A DNA stretch of 64,000 nucleotides from an uncultured Lachnospiraceae bacterium (GCA_947174665.1 CAMWJV010000001.1:34242-98241), one strand, 5' to 3'. Positions 50,371 to 59,024 are shown, numbered from the stretch's first letter. The notes: generated from the sequence alone by a model not told the origin. Translations and numbers: made by a program.

Positions 50371-51810
50371 ATGAAACGGGAAAATGGTTATCTGACAGTC
50401 TATCTTGCACTCTGTCTGACGCTGATCCTGTCCCTGTACCTGGCTCTGATAGACGGAGCCAGGCGGGGCGGAGCTGCCATGGAGGCGACCTGTGCTGCCG
50501 AGATGGGAATGCAGAATATTATGGCGGAATATCATCGCGGGCTTTTGAATCAGTTTAATCTGTTTGCCATTGATTCTTCTTACGGCACGGATGTATGCGG
50601 AAGAAAAAATACGGAAGCACATCTCATGGGATATCTGAAAAAGAATCTGAGTACGGACAGTGTTCTTGGAAAATATCTGTATCGGGATTTCCTGTGCCTT
50701 AGAGCAGATGATGCAGAACTGACGGGAGTGTCAGTTCTGACGGACGAGGGAGGAGCAGTGTTCCGCGGCATGGCAATAGAGGCGGTAAAAAATGACGTGG
50801 GAATGAATCTTCTGGATGAGATACAGGAATGGATGTCAGTGGTGGAAGTAAACGGATTAAGTGAAGTAAGTTATGATGAGGAAAGGAAGAGATTGGACGA
50901 GACTCTGGAGGAGTATGACGGCAAAGAGGTGGAGATTTCGGAGACGGAAACAATATGTTTGGAGGTGGAAAATCCGGCGGCACAGCTGAATGCAAAAAGG
51001 GGACTGGGAATTTTACATTTGGTGACGGAAAACACAGAAAGCCTTTCCGAAAAGGCTATAGACAGTACGATGCTGGTGGGATACCGCATGAAGCAGGGAA
51101 ATGTCAACAGTGGAAATATGAAGGTACAGTCGGTGGACAGCCTTTGGGACCGTATTTTATTTCAGGAATACCTGTTGCGGTATCTGGGGTGTTATGGGAA
51201 CGGAAAAGAAGACGGGGCGCTGGAGTATCAGATTGAGTATCTCGTTGCGGGAAAAAATTATGATACGGATAATTTACAGAGTGTGGCCAACAGGCTGTCC
51301 GCTCTGCGGGAGGCGGCCAATGTAATATATCTGCTCACGGATGCGGAAAAGAACATGGAAATTCATGAGGCAGCAATTCTTGCCTGCGGCTTTATTGCGC
51401 TGCCGGAGCTGATACCCATAGTGGAAGGTGTCATCCTGTTTGGCTGGGCGTATGCGGAGAGCGTATATGATGTGAAAACGTTGCTGGCCGGAGGGAAGGT
51501 TCCTCTCATAAAGGATAAGGACAGCTGGCATTATGCCCTGGAAAATGCTCTGTGGGGCAATACGGATGATGCGGCCGGAGAGGGGAGAGGCCTGACCTAT
51601 CAGGATTATCTGAGAATACTGATGATGCTGACAGACCTTGACACGCTGACAACCAGAGCCATGGACATGGCAGAGGCGGATATACGTCTGACCCCCGGCA
51701 ATGCTCATTTCCGACTGGATGCCTGTTATGCGGGGGTTGAGGCTGTTATGAGGATCAGCAGTTCCTTCGGATATAAATTTGAACTGAGCAGAAAAAGAGT
51801 TTATCAGTGA
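50371..51810 (+). CDS. DUF5702-like Tad-associated exported protein
   Basis: A 479-residue protein anchored by an N-terminal helix (NGYLTVYLALCLTLILSLYL, near 4-23) that has a pseudopilin-like start. Then a long exterior part follows, with the pattern GARRGGAAMEATCAAEMGMQNIMAEYHRGL that I associate with DUF5702, a family common in clostridial tad loci. A second hydrophobic helix lies near 338-360 (ILACGFIALPELIPIVEGVI). It may be the monoderm counterpart of TadG, a minor pilin or tip/adhesin. It begins directly at the stop of the Flp gene and is followed after 33 bases by the TadE-like gene. Confidence 0.7.
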   Translation: MKRENGYLTVYLALCLTLILSLYLALIDGARRGGAAMEATCAAEMGMQNIMAEYHRGLLNQFNLFAIDSSYGTDVCGRKNTEAHLMGYLKKNLSTDSVLGKYLYRDFLCLRADDAELTGVSVLTDEGGAVFRGMAIEAVKNDVGMNLLDEIQEWMSVVEVNGLSEVSYDEERKRLDETLEEYDGKEVEISETETICLEVENPAAQLNAKRGLGILHLVTENTESLSEKAIDSTMLVGYRMKQGNVNSGNMKVQSVDSLWDRILFQEYLLRYLGCYGNGKEDGALEYQIEYLVAGKNYDTDNLQSVANRLSALREAANVIYLLTDAEKNMEIHEAAILACGFIALPELIPIVEGVILFGWAYAESVYDVKTLLAGGKVPLIKDKDSWHYALENALWGNTDDAAGEGRGLTYQDYLRILMMLTDLDTLTTRAMDMAEADIRLTPGNAHFRLDACYAGVEAVMRISSSFGYKFELSRKRVYQ

Positions 51811-51843
51811 AAACATATCGATAAAAAGGCGGGGAAAACAGTG

Positions 51844-52749
51844 ATGGCTTTTTTATGGAAAAGAAAAGAGAAACCGAAAACAATTTCACAAAAACCTTCT
51901 TCCGTAAACTATGACAAACAAAGGGATTATGCCCGAAATTCCAAAAAAGTTTCCGTAAAAAAGTCATCACTGTTTCCCCCGTTTTGCAGGAGAGTTAAGG
52001 CGGGAATGACGGTGGAGGCAGCAGTTGTTCTGCCCTTATGCCTTTTGTTTCTTATGAATCTCGGATATGCTGTGGAAATCATACGGCTGCACAATAACCT
52101 GCAGTTTGCGCTGTGGGATGCGGGCAGCAGGATTGCCATATATGGCTGTGAACAGGGCGAGGACAGTATTTCTGTTCTTGCGACGGATTTTTATATCGGA
52201 AACAGGCTGCGGGACAGTGTGGGGGAGGATTATCTCAACAGTTCGCCGCTGGTGCGGGGGAGCAAGGGACTGCAGCTCTGGGAGACAGGATTGTCGGATA
52301 CGGGCAATGAGCTTGATATTAAGATTACCTATCAGGCGGGGCCATTGTCCGTCCTTGCGGGCTTTCAACCTTTTCGCATGACGAACCGCTGTTATGTCAG
52401 GCTGTGGAACGGATATGACGTTACCGCAGTATCAGAGGTGACCACCTATGTCTATGTAGCGGAAAACGGGGTGGTCTTTCACAGGGACAGAAACTGCACT
52501 CATTTACAGCTCTCAGTGCGCAGCATTGGCCGGGGAGAGCTGGAAGACCTGAGGAATCAGTGGGGGCAGAGGTACAGTGCCTGTGAAAAATGCGGAAAAG
52601 GAGAGCTGCCTGACACACTGTTCGTGACAGAAGAAGGACACTGCTATCATTATAGGGAGGATTGTTCCGGAATCAAGAGAACCGTGATATCTCTGACGCC
52701 GGAAGAGGCTGCGGATTATCCTCCCTGCAGCCGGTGTGGGGGGCGGTGA
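51844..52749 (+). CDS. TadE-like pseudopilin with two C-terminal metal-binding-type modules
   Basis: A 301-residue protein. A positively charged lead ends in AGMTVEAAVVLPLCLLFLMN (near 54-73), the TadE/TadF type prepilin-like signal, followed by a 130-residue extracellular part. Uniquely, the C-terminus holds two similar modules: VVFHRDRNCTHLQL with YSACEKCG, and HCYHYREDCSGIKR with YPPCSRCG. Each is F/Y-H-x3-C followed by C-x2-C, close to the Y-H-x-x-x-C with P-C-x-x-C motif of small zinc modules in secreted proteins. TadE proteins normally end without them. ATG 51844 is preferred over the GTG at 51841. Confidence 0.75.
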   Translation: MAFLWKRKEKPKTISQKPSSVNYDKQRDYARNSKKVSVKKSSLFPPFCRRVKAGMTVEAAVVLPLCLLFLMNLGYAVEIIRLHNNLQFALWDAGSRIAIYGCEQGEDSISVLATDFYIGNRLRDSVGEDYLNSSPLVRGSKGLQLWETGLSDTGNELDIKITYQAGPLSVLAGFQPFRMTNRCYVRLWNGYDVTAVSEVTTYVYVAENGVVFHRDRNCTHLQLSVRSIGRGELEDLRNQWGQRYSACEKCGKGELPDTLFVTEEGHCYHYREDCSGIKRTVISLTPEEAADYPPCSRCGGR

Positions 52750-52767
52750 AAATAATGGAGGTTGAAT

Positions 52768-53202
52768 ATGTGGAAGGAAGTGCTGACAGCCGTATGGCTG
52801 GTGCCTATGAGTATTATGGATACAAGGAGTAAAAGGGTGCCTGTGTGGATGCTGTGGATTGGATCTGCCGCTGCCATCGGCGTGCTGCTGTACGATGGGA
52901 TAAACGGCGGGCTGAACGGATGGCAGGAATGCAGGGCGCTGTTGCCGGGCGTAATATTGCTGGCAGTTGCATATGCCACCGGAAAAGCAGGCCCGGCTGA
53001 CGGAGTTATCCTGATGCTGCTTGGCGTCTTTATGGGGTATGAAGACTGCGTGGCAGCATCTCTCGGAGGACTTTTTCTGATTGCCCTGTTTTCGGTAGTT
53101 TTGCTGACGCTGCGCAGAGTAAAGAGGGATACAAGGATTCCCTTTGTTCCTTTTCTGGCGGTAGGCTGGTTGATTGTGACCTGCGGAAGGTGGGGTACAT
53201 AA
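52768..53202 (+). CDS. Second A24-type prepilin peptidase
   Basis: A 144-residue membrane protein with about four or five helices. The aspartate pair sits in VPMSIMDTRSKRVPVWML (first) and KAGPADGVILMLLGVFMGY (second). The second motif is G-P-A-D rather than the usual GxGD, so activity is plausible but not certain. It is short, like TadV. Having two A24 members in one tad locus is unusual; this one may process the TadE-like pseudopilins next to it. GGAGG at 52757-52761 fixes ATG 52768. The stop overlaps the start of the following TadE-like gene (TAATG). Confidence 0.7.
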   Translation: MWKEVLTAVWLVPMSIMDTRSKRVPVWMLWIGSAAAIGVLLYDGINGGLNGWQECRALLPGVILLAVAYATGKAGPADGVILMLLGVFMGYEDCVAASLGGLFLIALFSVVLLTLRRVKRDTRIPFVPFLAVGWLIVTCGRWGT

Positions 53203-53669
53203 TGAAGAGAGATATTTCATTGAAGGAAAACACATCATTAAGGAAAAACGCTTACTTTACGGTGGAGGCGGCATTGGTTCTGCCTTTAGTCATAGGGGCG
53301 CTGATTTTCACTGTTTTTCAGTTTATCTTTCAGTACGACAGATGCCTGCTGGAACAGGATATAAATATGCTGGCAGTCCGGGCGGCAACAGCGACAGCAG
53401 AAAGCAGTGAGGCGCTGGAAGAAATTATTCGGAAGAAGGCGTCGGAAGTATTTATGGACAAGTACGCTGCCTGGACAATGAGCGATCTGCAGATTGCGGT
53501 TAAGGGCAACAGGGTAAGCGTAAGAGGCGGGGGATATCTGACACTGCCGCTGCCGGAATGGAACTTTTTTCGAGAAGAAAACGAGTGGGGAGCGCGGACG
53601 CTCAGGGAGACACTGCGCATTTCTCCGGCAGATCATATCAGGTTATATCGAAAAATCAAAGACGATTGA
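53202..53669 (+). CDS. TadE-like minor pseudopilin
   Basis: A 155-residue protein with a polar, basic lead and then AYFTVEAALVLPLVIGALIF (near 19-38), the TadE/TadF signal helix with Glu at the conserved position. The outer part is small and helical (LEQDINMLAVRAATATAESS). It probably caps or primes the Flp pilus, as TadE and TadF do. ATG 53202 overlaps the stop of the second A24 peptidase gene (TAATG). It is followed by the FHA gene after 20 bases. The pair TadE-like/TadE-like with a peptidase between them fits the order TadE-TadF seen elsewhere. Confidence 0.75.
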   Translation: MKRDISLKENTSLRKNAYFTVEAALVLPLVIGALIFTVFQFIFQYDRCLLEQDINMLAVRAATATAESSEALEEIIRKKASEVFMDKYAAWTMSDLQIAVKGNRVSVRGGGYLTLPLPEWNFFREENEWGARTLRETLRISPADHIRLYRKIKDD

Positions 53670-53689
53670 AAATGAGGAGGAGAATAAAG

Positions 53690-54793
53690 GTGCAGACAGA
53701 ATTTGTGAGAAGCCTTAACTGCAACTATGAAAGAATTCTTTTGGAGGAAAAACCGGAGGAAAAGAGATACCAATATTGTATACTGAACAGAGGAGGTATC
53801 AGAGGACTGCTTCCCTGCAGTCTTCGTTATATTAACGGGTCGGCCTATCTGTACTACAATATATCGTCAAAGCAGAATATAAAACAACTGTTCGGAGGGC
53901 GCTGCATTACCAGAGCATGGATAACGGATTTTATGTGGAGTTTCCGACAGATAGAACAGGAGCTGGGAAGGTTTCTTCTGGACAGAAAAAATATCCTTTT
54001 GTATCCGGAGCAGATTTATCAGGATTTGGAGAGCAATGTGTTTTCCTTTCTGTACATTCCTTATCATGCGGGTGAAAACGGGTTTAAGGAGCTGCTGGAG
54101 TTTTGGGTGGAACAGATTGATTATAATGATGAGGCGCTGACCGCCTGTGTTTATCAGATGTATGAGCAATATGAGAGAAACGGAGACGTCTATCTGCAGA
54201 CAAAAATCTTTGAGGACGCGGAGAGGCTGGAGAATGCGGGCAGGCCGGAGCAATCTGAAAAAGCGGCGGAATCGGCACCTCACACAGAGGCATCTGCCCC
54301 AAATACGGAAGGGGAAACAGAGGCAGAAAGAAAAAAACATTTCTTTGGAATTTTTATGTCAAAGAAAAAGGAGCGGGAAATTCGGGAAAACTATCGTCAG
54401 AACATGCAGGAGAGCATGCAGGGATATGCCGTGGCGGAGGAGACGGTATACGGGGAGGAATACGGAAAGACAATTTATATTGAAGGCTCAGGGGAACCGG
54501 TAAAGACAAAAAGAGAGGTCTGCACTCCGGAGGGCAGGGTCCTGGCGGTGATTGACAGACCGATCACCACTATCGGGAAAAGAAAGGAAGAGGCGGATAT
54601 AGTATTGGAAGACATGTCGGTCAGCAGACTTCATGCGAGAATTGTAAAAGAGAAAGAGAAGTATTACATTGAGGATTTGAATTCCACCAACGGCACATTT
54701 AAGAACGGGCTTCGGCTTCAGCCATATGAGAGGCGCGAACTGGAACAGGAGGATGAGATTAAGACGGGAAGAGTCATTATGGTTTTCAGATAG
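53690..54793 (+). CDS. DUF6382-FHA domain protein of the Tad locus
   Basis: This 367-residue cytosolic protein has an N-terminal part (residues 1-165, VRSLNCNYERILLEEKPEEK, then RYQYCILNRGGIRGLLPCSL) that I match to DUF6382, a domain found with FHA in clostridial tad loci. A charged linker follows. The C-terminal FHA domain (about 280-365) has IGKRKEEADIVLEDMSVSRL HAR and LNSTNGTFKNG, the phosphothreonine-binding loops, both intact. It suggests Ser/Thr phosphorylation controls pilus assembly, although no kinase is in the window. GTG 53690 follows GAGGAGGAG; an ATG 18 bases earlier has no site. Confidence 0.8.
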   Translation: MQTEFVRSLNCNYERILLEEKPEEKRYQYCILNRGGIRGLLPCSLRYINGSAYLYYNISSKQNIKQLFGGRCITRAWITDFMWSFRQIEQELGRFLLDRKNILLYPEQIYQDLESNVFSFLYIPYHAGENGFKELLEFWVEQIDYNDEALTACVYQMYEQYERNGDVYLQTKIFEDAERLENAGRPEQSEKAAESAPHTEASAPNTEGETEAERKKHFFGIFMSKKKEREIRENYRQNMQESMQGYAVAEETVYGEEYGKTIYIEGSGEPVKTKREVCTPEGRVLAVIDRPITTIGKRKEEADIVLEDMSVSRLHARIVKEKEKYYIEDLNSTNGTFKNGLRLQPYERRELEQEDEIKTGRVIMVFR

Positions 54794-54826
54794 AATGATT
54801 GAAAAAAGGGGTGAACTGTGTTAATC

Positions 54827-54842
54827 TGTAACTGTTCGGAGT
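54827..54842. repeat. Possible solo end of the family P palindrome
   Basis: TGTAACTGTTCGGAGT shares the ten bases GTAACTGTTC with the inverted end of copy 3 (39656-39747). No partner arm is found nearby. It lies between the FHA and rhomboid genes and may be a relic or chance match. Confidence 0.25.
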
Positions 54843-54870
54843 CAGAGGAATTGTTTTGAGGTGACACAAG

Positions 54871-55464
54871 TTGAGCAGATGGAAGGAATTACCGATTGTC
54901 AGCGGGACCCTGGTTGTTGTCAATATTGTGGTATACATTCTGTGCATGTTTATCGGCAGCCGCCTGTACAGGCTGGGAAATCTGAATGCCGCCGATGTGC
55001 TGATAAACCGGGAGTATGGCCGTATTTTATGGGCGATGTTTCTGCACAGCGGGGTTTCTCATATTTTTAACAACATGTTGATACTTTTCTTCATGGGGGC
55101 TATGATAGAAAAAGAGATAGGACATATCTGTTACGCTCTGCTGTATTTTCTTTCAGGGATAGGCGGAAACCTGGTATCGCTTTATTTTAAGGCGATAAAT
55201 TATGACATGTCTGCGTCTATCGGAGCAAGCGGAGCGGTGTTTGGACTGGACGGTGTTCTGCTGGCTATGGTGCTGTTGTCCGGCAGAAAAATGGAGACTG
55301 TGACGCCAACCCGGGTTATAGCAATGATTCTGCTTTCGTTATATAACGGTTTCAGTGTGGATAATATTGACAATGCGGCTCATGTGGGCGGTCTGGTGAC
55401 CGGATTTCTGGGCGGGTGTGTTGTATGCGCTTTGCAGCGGGCAAGACACAGGAGACAGCAGTAG
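54871..55464 (+). CDS. Rhomboid-family intramembrane serine protease
   Basis: A 197-residue protein with six helices. The catalytic serine is S120 in IGASGAVFG and the histidine is H171 in NAAHVGGLVTGFLGG. The upstream motif HSGVSHIFNNMLILFFMG is the conserved HxxxxHxxxN block. Rhomboids cleave membrane-anchored substrates in the bilayer. Its place directly after the Tad genes suggests that a TadE-like or DUF5702-like protein could be the substrate, but this is inference. Start TTG 54871 follows GAGGTG by about eight bases. Confidence 0.9.
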   Translation: MSRWKELPIVSGTLVVVNIVVYILCMFIGSRLYRLGNLNAADVLINREYGRILWAMFLHSGVSHIFNNMLILFFMGAMIEKEIGHICYALLYFLSGIGGNLVSLYFKAINYDMSASIGASGAVFGLDGVLLAMVLLSGRKMETVTPTRVIAMILLSLYNGFSVDNIDNAAHVGGLVTGFLGGCVVCALQRARHRRQQ

Positions 55465-55475
55465 GAGGTGTGGAT

Positions 55476-56495
55476 TTGAATATTAATATTTATTACGGGG
55501 GAAGAGGACTGATTGATGACCCTACATTGTTTGTGATCAACAAGATGCAGGAGATTCTGGAGGAACTTCGTGTGAATGTGACCCGCTATAATCTGTATGA
55601 GTGCAAGAGCACGATTCCAACGCTTCCGCAGACGCTGAAGGATGCGGACGGGATTATTCTTGCATCCACGGTAGAGTGGTACGGCATTGGCGGATATATG
55701 CAGCATTTTCTGGATTCATGCTGGCTGTTTGGGGATAAAGAGAAAATTGCAAAGATTTATATGTGTCCGGTGGTTATGTCGACTACTTACGGTGAACGGC
55801 AGGGAAAGCTGAATCTTGAAGTCGCATGGGAGATTCTGGGCGGGCTGCCCTGCAGCGGGCTGTGTGGCTATATCGAAAATACCGTTATGCTGGAGATGAA
55901 CGAGCCGTATATCCGAATCATTGAGAAAAAGGCAGAGAACCTGTACAGGACGATCAATCAGAAGGTGGACTGCTTCCCGGCGAGCAGCCAGGCGGTGAAG
56001 CAGAAAATCGCGGTACCAAAGCCGAATGACCTGACGCCTCAGGAGACAGAGCAGTTGTCCCAGTATGTGTCAGACGACAGCTATGTACAGCGCCAGAAGC
56101 AGGATATACAGGAACTGACCAGCCTTTTCCGCGATATGCTGAGCGAAGAGGGCGCAGACAGCGAGGAGGAGTATCTGGGAATGTTCCGCCGACATTTCAA
56201 ACCGCAGGCGGGGTTCACAGCCACATATTCTGTTACCATAGAGGAGAAGAAGAAAAAGCTGATCATAGATGTGGACGGTCCGAAACTGGAATGTTATTAC
56301 GGAAGCGTGGAGCAGGCTGATGTGGAGATGCAGATGACACGCGCTGCCATGGAGGAGATTGTCACCGGAAGAATGACTTTCCAGAGGGCGTTTATGTCAG
56401 GGGCGATGAAGACGAAGGGGGATTTCAGAATACTGAGAACCCTGGATCAGTTGTTTTTGTTTGAAGAAAAGAATAAGACAACAGGTGAGGTATAG
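55476..56495 (+). CDS. Flavodoxin-like protein fused to a SCP2 sterol-binding-type domain
   Basis: A 339-residue soluble protein in two parts. Residues 1-165 are a flavodoxin-like fold (NIYYGGRGLIDDPTLFVINK, then ADGIILASTVEWYGIGGYMQ HFLD), with the flavin loop only weakly recognisable. Residues 225-335 resemble SCP2 (KKLIIDVDGPKLECYYGSVE, then AMEEIVTGRMTFQRAFMSGA MKTKGD), the domain that binds lipids or fatty acyl groups. The D-x-x-x-x-x-x-G-x-x-x and M-K-x-x-G-D ends are typical. It might be a lipid-linked redox enzyme, but no substrate is evident. TTG 55476 follows AGGAGG by 7 bases. The HIT gene follows after 2 bases. Confidence 0.75.
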   Translation: MNINIYYGGRGLIDDPTLFVINKMQEILEELRVNVTRYNLYECKSTIPTLPQTLKDADGIILASTVEWYGIGGYMQHFLDSCWLFGDKEKIAKIYMCPVVMSTTYGERQGKLNLEVAWEILGGLPCSGLCGYIENTVMLEMNEPYIRIIEKKAENLYRTINQKVDCFPASSQAVKQKIAVPKPNDLTPQETEQLSQYVSDDSYVQRQKQDIQELTSLFRDMLSEEGADSEEEYLGMFRRHFKPQAGFTATYSVTIEEKKKKLIIDVDGPKLECYYGSVEQADVEMQMTRAAMEEIVTGRMTFQRAFMSGAMKTKGDFRILRTLDQLFLFEEKNKTTGEV

Positions 56496-56497
56496 AT

Positions 56498-56908
56498 ATG
56501 AAGAAAGAAGATTGTATTTTCTGTAAGATAGCTGCCGGAGAGATACCGTCCGGAACGTTATATGAGGATGAACAGTTCAGAGTGATTCTTGATCTGGGGC
56601 CGGCGACAAAGGGACATACGTTAATTCTGCCGAAGGAGCATACGGCGAATCTTTATGAGCTGCCAGACGAGACGGCGGCAGAGGCTATGAAACTGGCGAA
56701 AAAAATGGCGCTGCTGCTTAAAGATAAGCTTCACTGTGACGGCCTGAATCTGGTGCAGAATAACGGGGAAGTAGCAGGACAGACTGTTTCCCACTTCCAT
56801 CTGCATCTGATACCCAGGTATAAAGGGGATGGACAAAAGATTAACTGGGTTCCCTCCGAGCCCTCCCGGGAGGAGCTGGAGGCCGTAAGAAAGGAAATTA
56901 CGGAATAG
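56498..56908 (+). CDS. HIT-family nucleotide hydrolase/transferase
   Basis: A 136-residue histidine-triad protein. The active-site motif is HFHLHLIPRY (near 100-109), preceded by the N-terminal CIFCKIAAGEIPS, whose cysteines may bind zinc. HIT proteins hydrolyse adenosine-linked phosphoramidates or Ap4A; this is a single-domain HinT-like form. It starts 2 bases after the SCP2 gene and ends directly before the fumarase alpha gene, so all are likely to be one transcript. No direct metabolic link with fumarase is known. Confidence 0.92.
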   Translation: MKKEDCIFCKIAAGEIPSGTLYEDEQFRVILDLGPATKGHTLILPKEHTANLYELPDETAAEAMKLAKKMALLLKDKLHCDGLNLVQNNGEVAGQTVSHFHLHLIPRYKGDGQKINWVPSEPSREELEAVRKEITE

Positions 56909-57751
56909 ATGCGGACGCTGAATGTAAGTGAGATAATCGGAAACATCAAGGAGATGTGTATCGAAGCAAATCATTTTCTGTCGGAAGATATGAAATGTGC
57001 CATGAAATGTGCGGCGGAGGCAGAAAAATCCCCTCTGGGAAAGCAGATTCTGAATCAGCTTCAGGAGAATCTGGAGATTGCGGGCCGGGAGATGATTCCC
57101 ATCTGTCAGGACACAGGCATGGCCGTTGTTTTTGTGGAAATCGGGCAGGAGGTACATTTTGAGGGGGGACTGCTGGAGGATGCCATTCATGAAGGCGTGC
57201 GGCAGGGTTATACAGAAGGATATCTGCGCAAATCTGTTGTGAAAGACCCGCTGATCCGGGAAAACACAAAGGATAATACTCCGGCGGTTATCCATTATGA
57301 TATTGTGCCCGGCGACAAGGTAAAAATTACAGTGGCACCCAAGGGCTTTGGAAGCGAGAACATGAGCAGAGTATTTATGCTGAAACCGGCGGATGGCATC
57401 GAGGGTGTAAAGGAATCTGTGCTGACGGCAGTGAAAGACGCAGGACCCAATGCATGCCCGCCCATGGTGGTGGGAGTGGGAATCGGCGGCACCTTTGAAA
57501 AGTGTGCTCTGCTGGCGAAGAAAGCTTTGACCAGACCAGTGGATGAGCACTCGGATATTCCTTATGTAAGAGAGCTGGAACAGGAACTGCTGGAAAAGAT
57601 CAATGATTCAGACATCGGCCCCGGCGGACTGGGCGGATGCACAACTGCGCTTGCTGTCAATATCAATACATATCCTACGCATATTGCGGGATTACCTGTA
57701 GCGGTTAATATCTGTTGTCATGTAAATCGCCATGCGGTGCGTGTACTATAA
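56909..57751 (+). CDS. Fe-S fumarate hydratase, alpha subunit (class I type)
   Basis: A 280-residue protein of the fumarate hydratase N-terminal class. The cysteines of the [4Fe-4S] site are visible in IPICQDTGM (near 67-75), NACPPMVVGVGIGG and GGLGGCTTALA. The split alpha/beta form is typical of anaerobes. With the beta subunit downstream it would convert fumarate and malate (or possibly tartrate, since L-tartrate dehydratase has the same fold). It follows the HIT gene with no gap. A GC-rich hairpin separates it from the beta subunit gene. Confidence 0.92.
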   Translation: MRTLNVSEIIGNIKEMCIEANHFLSEDMKCAMKCAAEAEKSPLGKQILNQLQENLEIAGREMIPICQDTGMAVVFVEIGQEVHFEGGLLEDAIHEGVRQGYTEGYLRKSVVKDPLIRENTKDNTPAVIHYDIVPGDKVKITVAPKGFGSENMSRVFMLKPADGIEGVKESVLTAVKDAGPNACPPMVVGVGIGGTFEKCALLAKKALTRPVDEHSDIPYVRELEQELLEKINDSDIGPGGLGGCTTALAVNINTYPTHIAGLPVAVNICCHVNRHAVRVL

Positions 57752-57769
57752 GATTTCAGGAACTGTTTG

Positions 57770-57786
57770 TGCCGGCTGCGCCGGCA
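57770..57786. other. Perfect hairpin between the fumarase subunit genes
   Basis: TGCCGGC (57770-57776) pairs with GCCGGCA (57780-57786) with a 3-base loop. No T-run follows. It may affect the ratio of the two subunits or mRNA stability. Confidence 0.5.
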
Positions 57787-57819
57787 ATGATGCCATTAGC
57801 AGCAGAATGAAGGGTGAAG

Positions 57820-58371
57820 ATGGAAAAGTATATTAATGTGCCCCTGGCGGAAGGGGCCGCAGCAGAACTGAGGGCAGGGGATTATGTGTACCTGACCGGG
57901 ACGATATACACGGCACGGGATGCCGCTCACAAGAGAATGTATGAGGCGTTGGAACGAGGAGAGCAGCTTCCCGTAGAAATGGAAAATAATGTGATTTATT
58001 ATATGGGGCCTTCGCCGGCGAGACCCGGAAGACCCATCGGATCTGCCGGTCCCACCACGTCCAGCAGAATGGATAAGTATACCCCGACACTTCTCGACCT
58101 TGGTCTGAAGGGAATGATCGGGAAGGGCAGGCGGAATCAGGAGGTCAGGGATGCGATCGTAAGAAACGGCGCAGTGTATTTTGCCGCCGTGGGCGGGGCA
58201 GGTGCCCTGCTTTCCCGTGCCATTGTATCCTCAGAGGTCATAGCCTATGATGATTTGGGAACAGAGGCAATCCGCAGGCTGGAGGTAAAAGATTTTCCTG
58301 TTATCGTAGTGATGGATGCGGAAGGCAATAACCTGTATGAATCCGGTTCGGCTATCAATCATATGGGGTAA
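57820..58371 (+). CDS. Fe-S fumarate hydratase, beta subunit (class I type)
   Basis: A 183-residue protein of the fumarate hydratase C-terminal class: LRAGDYVYLTGTIYTARDAA HK, GPSPARPGRPIGSAGPTTSS RMD and GLKGMIGKGRR are conserved. It pairs with the alpha subunit upstream to form the complete enzyme, which in fermenting Clostridia runs in the succinate/fumarate direction. I start at ATG 57820, six bases after GAAGGG; GTG 57814 would overlap that site. The block KGMIGKGRRNQEV is intact, as expected for the active form. Confidence 0.92.
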   Translation: MEKYINVPLAEGAAAELRAGDYVYLTGTIYTARDAAHKRMYEALERGEQLPVEMENNVIYYMGPSPARPGRPIGSAGPTTSSRMDKYTPTLLDLGLKGMIGKGRRNQEVRDAIVRNGAVYFAAVGGAGALLSRAIVSSEVIAYDDLGTEAIRRLEVKDFPVIVVMDAEGNNLYESGSAINHMG

Positions 58372-58421
58372 GGCATCCCGCTTTTTTTGTTACTGTATCG
58401 CAATAACGAAGGAGAACAATA

Positions 58422-59024
58422 ATGGTAACAAAGGTGTATTTTGTACGTCACGCACAGCCGGAACATATGTGGGAAGATGACAGAACCAGGCCTTTAACCG
58501 ATGAGGGAAAAGGGGACACTGAAATTGTATTGGACTTTTTGAAAAGTAAAGAGATTGACATATTTTACAGCAGTCCTTATAAGAGAAGCTATGATACGAT
58601 TGCAGATACGGCGGCTTTTTTCGGAAAGAAAATTCTGACCGACGAGAGGCTGCGGGAGAGGGAGAAGGGCGTCAATGGCAATAATCATGGTATGTTTGAA
58701 AAGCGGTGGGCCGATCATGATTATCATGAAGAAAACGGCGAGTCGATCAATATGGTGCAACAGAGGAATATAGCGGCACTTACAGAGATATTGCTGGGAA
58801 ACAGAGGTAAGAGAATTGTAATAGGCACACATGGAACAGCTCTCAGTACAATTTTGAACTACTATGATCCTGAGTTTGGGTGCAGCGATTTTCTGCGTAT
58901 TATAGATTGGATGCCATATATTATTGAACTTGATTTTGCTGGAGATAAGCTGCTGTCAATAGTGGAACACTGTTACATAGAAAAAGTATTTCAGGGAAAG
59001 GAGCGAGCTGATAAAAAAGGATGA
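58422..59024 (+). CDS. Histidine phosphatase family protein
   Basis: A 200-residue protein with the phosphohistidine motif VRHAQPEHMWED (near 8-19) and the second histidine in VIGTHGTALS (near 132-141), plus the SSPYKRSYDTI block. This is the phosphoglycerate-mutase-like superfamily; the RHAQ variant and size are typical of broad phosphatases rather than glycolytic mutases. The substrate is unknown. AAGGAGA precedes the ATG. An AraC-type gene starts 87 bases downstream. Confidence 0.88.
   Translation: MVTKVYFVRHAQPEHMWEDDRTRPLTDEGKGDTEIVLDFLKSKEIDIFYSSPYKRSYDTIADTAAFFGKKILTDERLREREKGVNGNNHGMFEKRWADHDYHEENGESINMVQQRNIAALTEILLGNRGKRIVIGTHGTALSTILNYYDPEFGCSDFLRIIDWMPYIIELDFAGDKLLSIVEHCYIEKVFQGKERADKKG

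Noticed and set aside
58366-58390. Terminator after the fumarase beta gene
   Set aside because: A T-run is present, but the only stem available is three or four base pairs, so support is too weak to list.
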